From positions 1 to 9,013 of the forward strand of contig JBGTKD010000107.1 of assembly GCA_041744795.1 (NCBI GenBank): a DNA stretch of 9,013 nucleotides. Reading direction: 5' to 3'. Under the pieces are notes generated by a model. That model made no database searches and was not told where the DNA came from. It saw nothing but the letters and a program-made list of their open reading frames with translations. Shown piece by piece: positions 6,147-9,013 of this stretch. The DNA comes from DATHWB01 sp041744795 (GTDB taxonomy: Bacteria; Actinomycetota; Acidimicrobiia; Spongiisociales; ZC4RG35). How positions within the stretch are numbered: position 1 is the stretch's first letter; the number at the start of each line of letters is the position of its first letter. The translations under genes and the position numbers were made by a program.

Positions 6147-6944
6147 TCAGATCCGGGGCCCTCGTTCAAGATAGTCGATGGCGCGCTCCAACCTGGATAC
6201 CCAGCCCAAAGCGGCCGCCGATGAGATCTCCGGGCTCGACATTGTCAAGAGCCCCTGAACGACAGCAGATTCGAACGCATTCGTCCACGATAAGAGGGGA
6301 GCGTCGTAGGACGATAAGGTCTGGTTCCACTGCGTTGGTTCGACGGAAGACACGAGCATCCATGCGACGTCGTAGGTCCCGTCACCTATCCGCACGTCCT
6401 CCCAGTCCAACAGGGCGAGCTCGCCAGAAGCACTAGTCCGCATGTTCAGAAAGGACGCGTCCCCGTGAATTAAAGTCGGACTATCGTGCCGAGCCTCGCG
6501 CTTCTCTATGTTGGGCACACGGCCGACCAGTTCGTCTCCTACAGTTCGAATACGTTCGGAAATTGCAGGCGCACTCCGTAGCCCCTCCCAGCGAGTGTCG
6601 AACAGCGCGCCTATAGCATCAGCCGCCGTGTCCCCTCGCCAAAGCCACGGCCAAGCCTCCAAGTCAGCGGCGGAAAAACTCTGATGCAACTCGGCTAGTA
6701 CGCGCACTGCGGCAACGGGATCTGCTCCGGCCTTCCAGCTAGACAAATCCTCCAGCTCAAGAAGTGTTCCGTCTTCGCTCAGTTCTGCGCGATAACAGTT
6801 GGGAGTTCGGACCGTTACTGAGTCGGCCAGTTCTTCGTCGAATCTGATCTCGTTCTCGAACATTCCCAACATCGCCGGGATCGATCCAGGCTCCGGGGGC
6901 GTGCGTGATTTTACGAATGTCAACAGAGCCTCCGGTACGAACAT
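6147..6944 (-). CDS. APH/choline-kinase-like phosphotransferase with a short N-lobe
   Basis: A protein-kinase-fold small-molecule kinase of about 265 residues. Numbered from the upstream TTG at 6968, the catalytic loop is LIHGDASFLN (166-175: Asp170 and Asn175), followed by the metal-binding LLDWED (186-191, Asp188), the classic HGDxxxxN...DW signature of aminoglycoside phosphotransferases and relatives. FVKSR (18-22) may hold the ATP-binding Lys, ENEIRF (38-43) the helix-C Glu, and LLELED (69-74) the hinge. Only about 20 residues precede the Lys, where relatives usually have 60-80, so the glycine-rich loop is missing. The start is uncertain: ATG 6944 has GGAGG 14 bases away, TTG 6968 has no ribosome site, and TTG 6923 has GGAGG at 5 bases. 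A TAG lies in frame just upstream of 6968. It may phosphorylate the peptide or a precursor, or be decayed. Confidence 0.8.
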   Translation of the reverse strand: MFVPEALLTFVKSRTPPEPGSIPAMLGMFENEIRFDEELADSVTVRTPNCYRAELSEDGTLLELEDLSSWKAGADPVAAVRVLAELHQSFSAADLEAWPWLWRGDTAADAIGALFDTRWEGLRSAPAISERIRTVGDELVGRVPNIEKREARHDSPTLIHGDASFLNMRTSASGELALLDWEDVRIGDGTYDVAWMLVSSVEPTQWNQTLSSYDAPLLSWTNAFESAVVQGLLTMSSPEISSAAALGWVSRLERAIDYLERGPRI

Positions 6945-6987
6945 GAAGGAGAGAGATGCCTCCGGCAAACGATATAGCTGCTAGCAA

Positions 6988-7881
6988 TCATACGATCGGT
7001 TCCATGGTGGCCCAAGGGATCACATCGAGAACATTCATGCCGACCACTCCGATCATGATCTTAGCTCCGATCTCGAAAGTCATTCCGTCTGTACGGTCGG
7101 TCAGCAGTGAGGACTCGTAGTGGGCTAAATCAACAATCCAAATGTCTTCGTACCCGACGGACGACAGGAGTTCCTGTGCCTCATGCACGTCATAGAAGCT
7201 AGTCATGGTCTCGCCGGATTCACTGGCAAACCGTACCGTCCACTCGCGGTAATCGCGAAGGTGTGACGGCAGCGCATGAGTTGGAAGGTGGATGTCGAGC
7301 AAAACGACACCCGAGCGAGTCATAGTGGACCGAAGCAACTCCTCGGCCTCGTCGCGACTCAGATACGGGAGAACTCCCATGCAGGATACGAGCGTGCGCT
7401 GTGAACGATCGAAGCCGCAGTCCGCCAAGAGCTCGGAGACACTCCGGTCGCCATCGACCGGTACCAGATCATACTCAGAAGGAGGCCTGATCTTGAATTC
7501 GCGAAGCCGCCGCTTCTTGTAGTCCAGTACGAACGCTTGGTCAGTTTCGAAGAAATGCCAATCGGGGAGCTGGCCACCGAACCTTAGGGGTGTCGCATCG
7601 AGCCCCGCCCCATGCGCCACGTATTGGCTAAAGCCGGCATCCGACGATGCCACCAGCACGTCGTCGACAATTCGAGACCGGAGAAGCAGGAAACCTCGAC
7701 TCCGGAAGAGGTCTCCATTCTGCTCGAAGAGCGGCTGATCCAGACGCTCGATTAGCGTCGAGTACTCTGGAGGGCACAGCATCTCCGCAAACTGGTCTTC
7801 AATGAGAGGCAACTCCGCGTGTCGTTGATGGGCCGCACGTAACGTAGCCAAGAACGCAGCAGTTCGGGGTAGTTCTGTCAC
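6988..7881 (-). CDS. SAM-dependent methyltransferase of the LCMT / TIGR00027 family
   Basis: A 297-residue class I methyltransferase of the group that includes leucine carboxyl methyltransferases and TcmP-like O-methyltransferases. Visible motifs: RSRIVDD (68-74), the SAM-binding YVAHGAGLDATPLR (87-100), FFETDQ with the acidic residue at 114, VPVDGD (140-145), and MGVLPYL (168-174) where the family has EGvlxYL. The start is GTG 7881, overlapping the PPTase stop as GTGA; homology begins at once with VTELPRTAAFL. A longer frame to 8040 only reads antisense-like sequence inside the PPTase gene. Members often methylate carboxylates or hydroxyls, so O-methylation of the peptide carboxylate or a side chain is a reasonable guess. 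The last 16 residues (from MNVLDVIPW) extend past where relatives usually end and run up to the kinase gene. Confidence 0.9.
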   Translation of the reverse strand: MTELPRTAAFLATLRAAHQRHAELPLIEDQFAEMLCPPEYSTLIERLDQPLFEQNGDLFRSRGFLLLRSRIVDDVLVASSDAGFSQYVAHGAGLDATPLRFGGQLPDWHFFETDQAFVLDYKKRRLREFKIRPPSEYDLVPVDGDRSVSELLADCGFDRSQRTLVSCMGVLPYLSRDEAEELLRSTMTRSGVVLLDIHLPTHALPSHLRDYREWTVRFASESGETMTSFYDVHEAQELLSSVGYEDIWIVDLAHYESSLLTDRTDGMTFEIGAKIMIGVVGMNVLDVIPWATMEPIV

Positions 7882-8675
7882 ACTGCACCGTCCCAGAGCT
7901 GGTCCCACGGAAGCTGGCCGCCCGTCCGTACGAAGTCTGGCACTGGTTGGCTGGCGCTGAGGACCAATTCTGGCGATGATGCTGGCGTGCTGCCGAAAGC
8001 TTCGGCGAGCACTAGCCGAGTCCCGCATCGCCGTCTCCATTCGAACAGTCGGATTTTCGGGTTGGCGTTCTCACCGTACCAAACTAGCTCGGGCGCCTCG
8101 CGTGGCGAGCTGACTGTGAGATGTTGCAGCGGGTACTCGAGACCTACCCCAGTCGCCTTCAGAACTGCCTCCTTACGCGTCCAGTACGTAACGAGATCCT
8201 CGTAGTCGGTCACGTGCCTCCGTTCAACATCTGCGCAAACGTGCTCTGCCAGTTTTCGAAAGGGTCTCTTGTCCATGCCTTCAACGTCCTCGACGTCCAC
8301 GCCTACGCGTGCTACCGACGACGCCGCCACCACCACGTATGGGCCAGAGTGCGAGACTGATACGTCGAACGACGAACCCACCACCCGCGGCCGTCCGTGC
8401 TGTCGCTCGCAGCGATCACACGTCCTATCGATCTCAACTGCTCGAAGATCATCGAGTCCAAGGGACTTCGCGGCAAGTCGCCGCAGCATTACCGCAGCGA
8501 CAAGCGACCGGTTCCTGTCCGCCGCCCGCTCGAATCGCTCGGCGCGGTTCCGCTCCAAGTCGGTCAAGAGGCCGATGTCCGAACGCCGCAGCGCTAGACC
8601 CTCGGATATCCAGACGAGCGAACGTGTGAGAACTCGCTCGGAGCTCCGCGCCATATGCATTCGAACGGTCTTCAC
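7878..8675 (-). CDS. Sfp-type 4'-phosphopantetheinyl transferase
   Basis: A 265-residue PPTase that moves the phosphopantetheine arm from CoA to carrier-protein serines, here most likely the two carrier domains encoded downstream. Motifs: CDRCERQHGRPRV (86-98, a CxxC...HGRP region typical of small actinobacterial PPTases), VSVSHSGPYVVVA (105-117), the Mg-binding GVDVED (125-130) and WTRKEAVLKATG (165-176). All catalytic residues are present. I chose GTG 8675 because GGAG lies exactly six bases upstream. The frame also contains ATG at 8687, 8660 and 8654, and a GTG, TTG or ATG start as far as 8735 would add residues with no homology. The C-terminal 20 or so residues (PDFVRTGGQLPWDQLWDGAV) lie beyond the conserved fold. 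It is the first gene of the operon and its stop overlaps the methyltransferase start. Confidence 0.93.
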   Translation of the reverse strand: MKTVRMHMARSSERVLTRSLVWISEGLALRRSDIGLLTDLERNRAERFERAADRNRSLVAAVMLRRLAAKSLGLDDLRAVEIDRTCDRCERQHGRPRVVGSSFDVSVSHSGPYVVVAASSVARVGVDVEDVEGMDKRPFRKLAEHVCADVERRHVTDYEDLVTYWTRKEAVLKATGVGLEYPLQHLTVSSPREAPELVWYGENANPKIRLFEWRRRCGTRLVLAEAFGSTPASSPELVLSASQPVPDFVRTGGQLPWDQLWDGAV

Positions 8676-8681
8676 ATCTAT

Positions 8682-8700
8682 CTCCATTTGATCTATGGAG
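8682..8700 (-). promoter_or_regulatory. Inverted repeat over the PPTase ribosome-binding site
   Basis: CTCCAT and ATGGAG form a perfect 6-bp inverted repeat around a 7-base loop (8682-8687 and 8695-8700). On the mRNA the second arm contains the GGAG that serves the GTG at 8675, so the hairpin would cover the ribosome-binding site of the first gene in the operon. It may regulate translation, be an operator, or be chance. If transcription starts inside the repeat, the hairpin cannot form. No clear -35/-10 pair is visible upstream. Confidence 0.35.
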
Positions 8701-8710
8701 CGCCCGCTAG

Positions 8711-9013
8711 AGGTTACCCGCGAACGCCAAGTCACGCACCGTCGCCGAGGCGCTGCGGGACGGGCGGATCGACGAAGCGTTCGACGAACTCGCCGCCGCC
8801 GGGCACCTCCACGTCGTCGGCGACGACCTCACCATGTACCGCCACGTCCTCGGCCACTGGTGGGACGCACACCGCCAAGGCCTCGAACATCCCATGGTCG
8901 ACCAGCGCAACAGCACCCGCCGCCAACTCAACCAACTCGCACACCTCCTCCGCCGCGTCAACGGCGAACTCGAAGGCGAAGAGATCGCCGCCAGCGGCGA
9001 CCGCGCCTTCGCC
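8711..9013 (+). pseudogene. Internal fragment of a MobF/TraA-type conjugative relaxase-helicase
   Basis: Plus-strand frame of 101 codons, closed on the left by TAG at 8708-8710 and still open at the window edge. It reads RTVAEALRDGRIDEAFDELA, then HVVGDDL, GHWWDAHRQG and HPMVDQRNSTRRQLNQLA, ending GDRAFA. This matches the helicase part of actinobacterial MobF relaxases (TrwC/TraA type), where an NRRQ...LRDG segment precedes a HPM-x-x-x-RN-x-TRR-x-LN motif and the GR-x-FA-x-GD segment. The N-terminal relaxase domain, the Walker motifs and any start codon are missing, so the gene is truncated at or just right of 8711. Hand count: 87 of 101 codons end in G or C, against about 29 of 50 at the start of the methyltransferase. 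The break therefore coincides with a composition change and marks an edge of the operon as inserted or rearranged DNA. Confidence 0.7.

Noticed and set aside
7882..8040. Longer methyltransferase frame of 350 residues.
   Set aside because: The first 53 residues lie in antisense-like frame use of the PPTase gene and match nothing. The GTG at 7881 begins the family homology and overlaps the PPTase stop.
360..8716. The 7-bp sequence GAGGTTA at both operon edges (360-366 and 8710-8716), like a target-site duplication.
   Set aside because: Seven bases is short enough to be chance when two edges are compared by eye, and the left copy covers the NRPS stop codon. No transposase or terminal inverted repeats support it.
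8707..8961. Minus-strand ORFs opposite the relaxase fragment.
   Set aside because: They are shadows. The plus frame gives clear relaxase-helicase motifs and strong GC3, while the minus products are Arg/Trp/Ser-rich.

Overview
The window looks like a piece of an actinobacterial accessory region. It holds a compact biosynthetic operon of the nonribosomal-peptide (NRPS) type on the minus strand, roughly 8675 down to 364, bordered by remnants of mobile DNA. The actinobacterial assignment is an inference. It rests on the GC-rich sequence, the small PPTase with a CxxC...HGRP region, the TIGR00027-type methyltransferase and the very GC-rich conjugative relaxase fragment. No species can be named.

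Reading in the direction of transcription, right to left, the first block is a Sfp-type phosphopantetheinyl transferase (8675-7878), a LCMT/TIGR00027-family SAM methyltransferase (7881-6988), an APH-like small-molecule kinase with a short N-lobe (6944-6147) and a histidine phosphatase (6134-5511). A gap of about 475 bases (5510-5036) follows, holding only a doubtful broken small ORF. The second block is a free-standing adenylation domain (5035-3527), a free-standing peptidyl carrier protein (3530-3255) and an A-T-C protein (3258-364). The NRPS genes overlap as ATGA and GTGA, and PPTase/methyltransferase as GTGA, so both blocks look translationally coupled.

A plausible reading (inference) is as follows. 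The PPTase primes the two carrier proteins. Two amino acids are activated and loaded, one on the free carrier and one on the A-T-C protein. The C-terminal C domain makes the single bond, giving a dipeptide or an amide/ester with a free acceptor. No thioesterase or reductase is present. The methyltransferase, kinase and phosphatase would tailor, protect or unmask the product. No transporter, regulator, MbtH-like protein or thioesterase is seen. I do not recognise this gene set as a known pathway.

On the right (8711-9013, plus strand) is an internal piece of a MobF/TraA-type relaxase-helicase. It has no 5' end and a much higher GC3 than the operon, so the operon borders a broken conjugation gene. 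On the left (60-1, minus strand) is what may be the first codons of a transposase-like ORF running out of the window. Bases 61-363 hold no convincing gene but carry a 14-bp direct repeat. The most unusual structure inside a gene is a perfect 26-bp spacerless palindrome at 1516-1541, in the T-C linker of the A-T-C protein.
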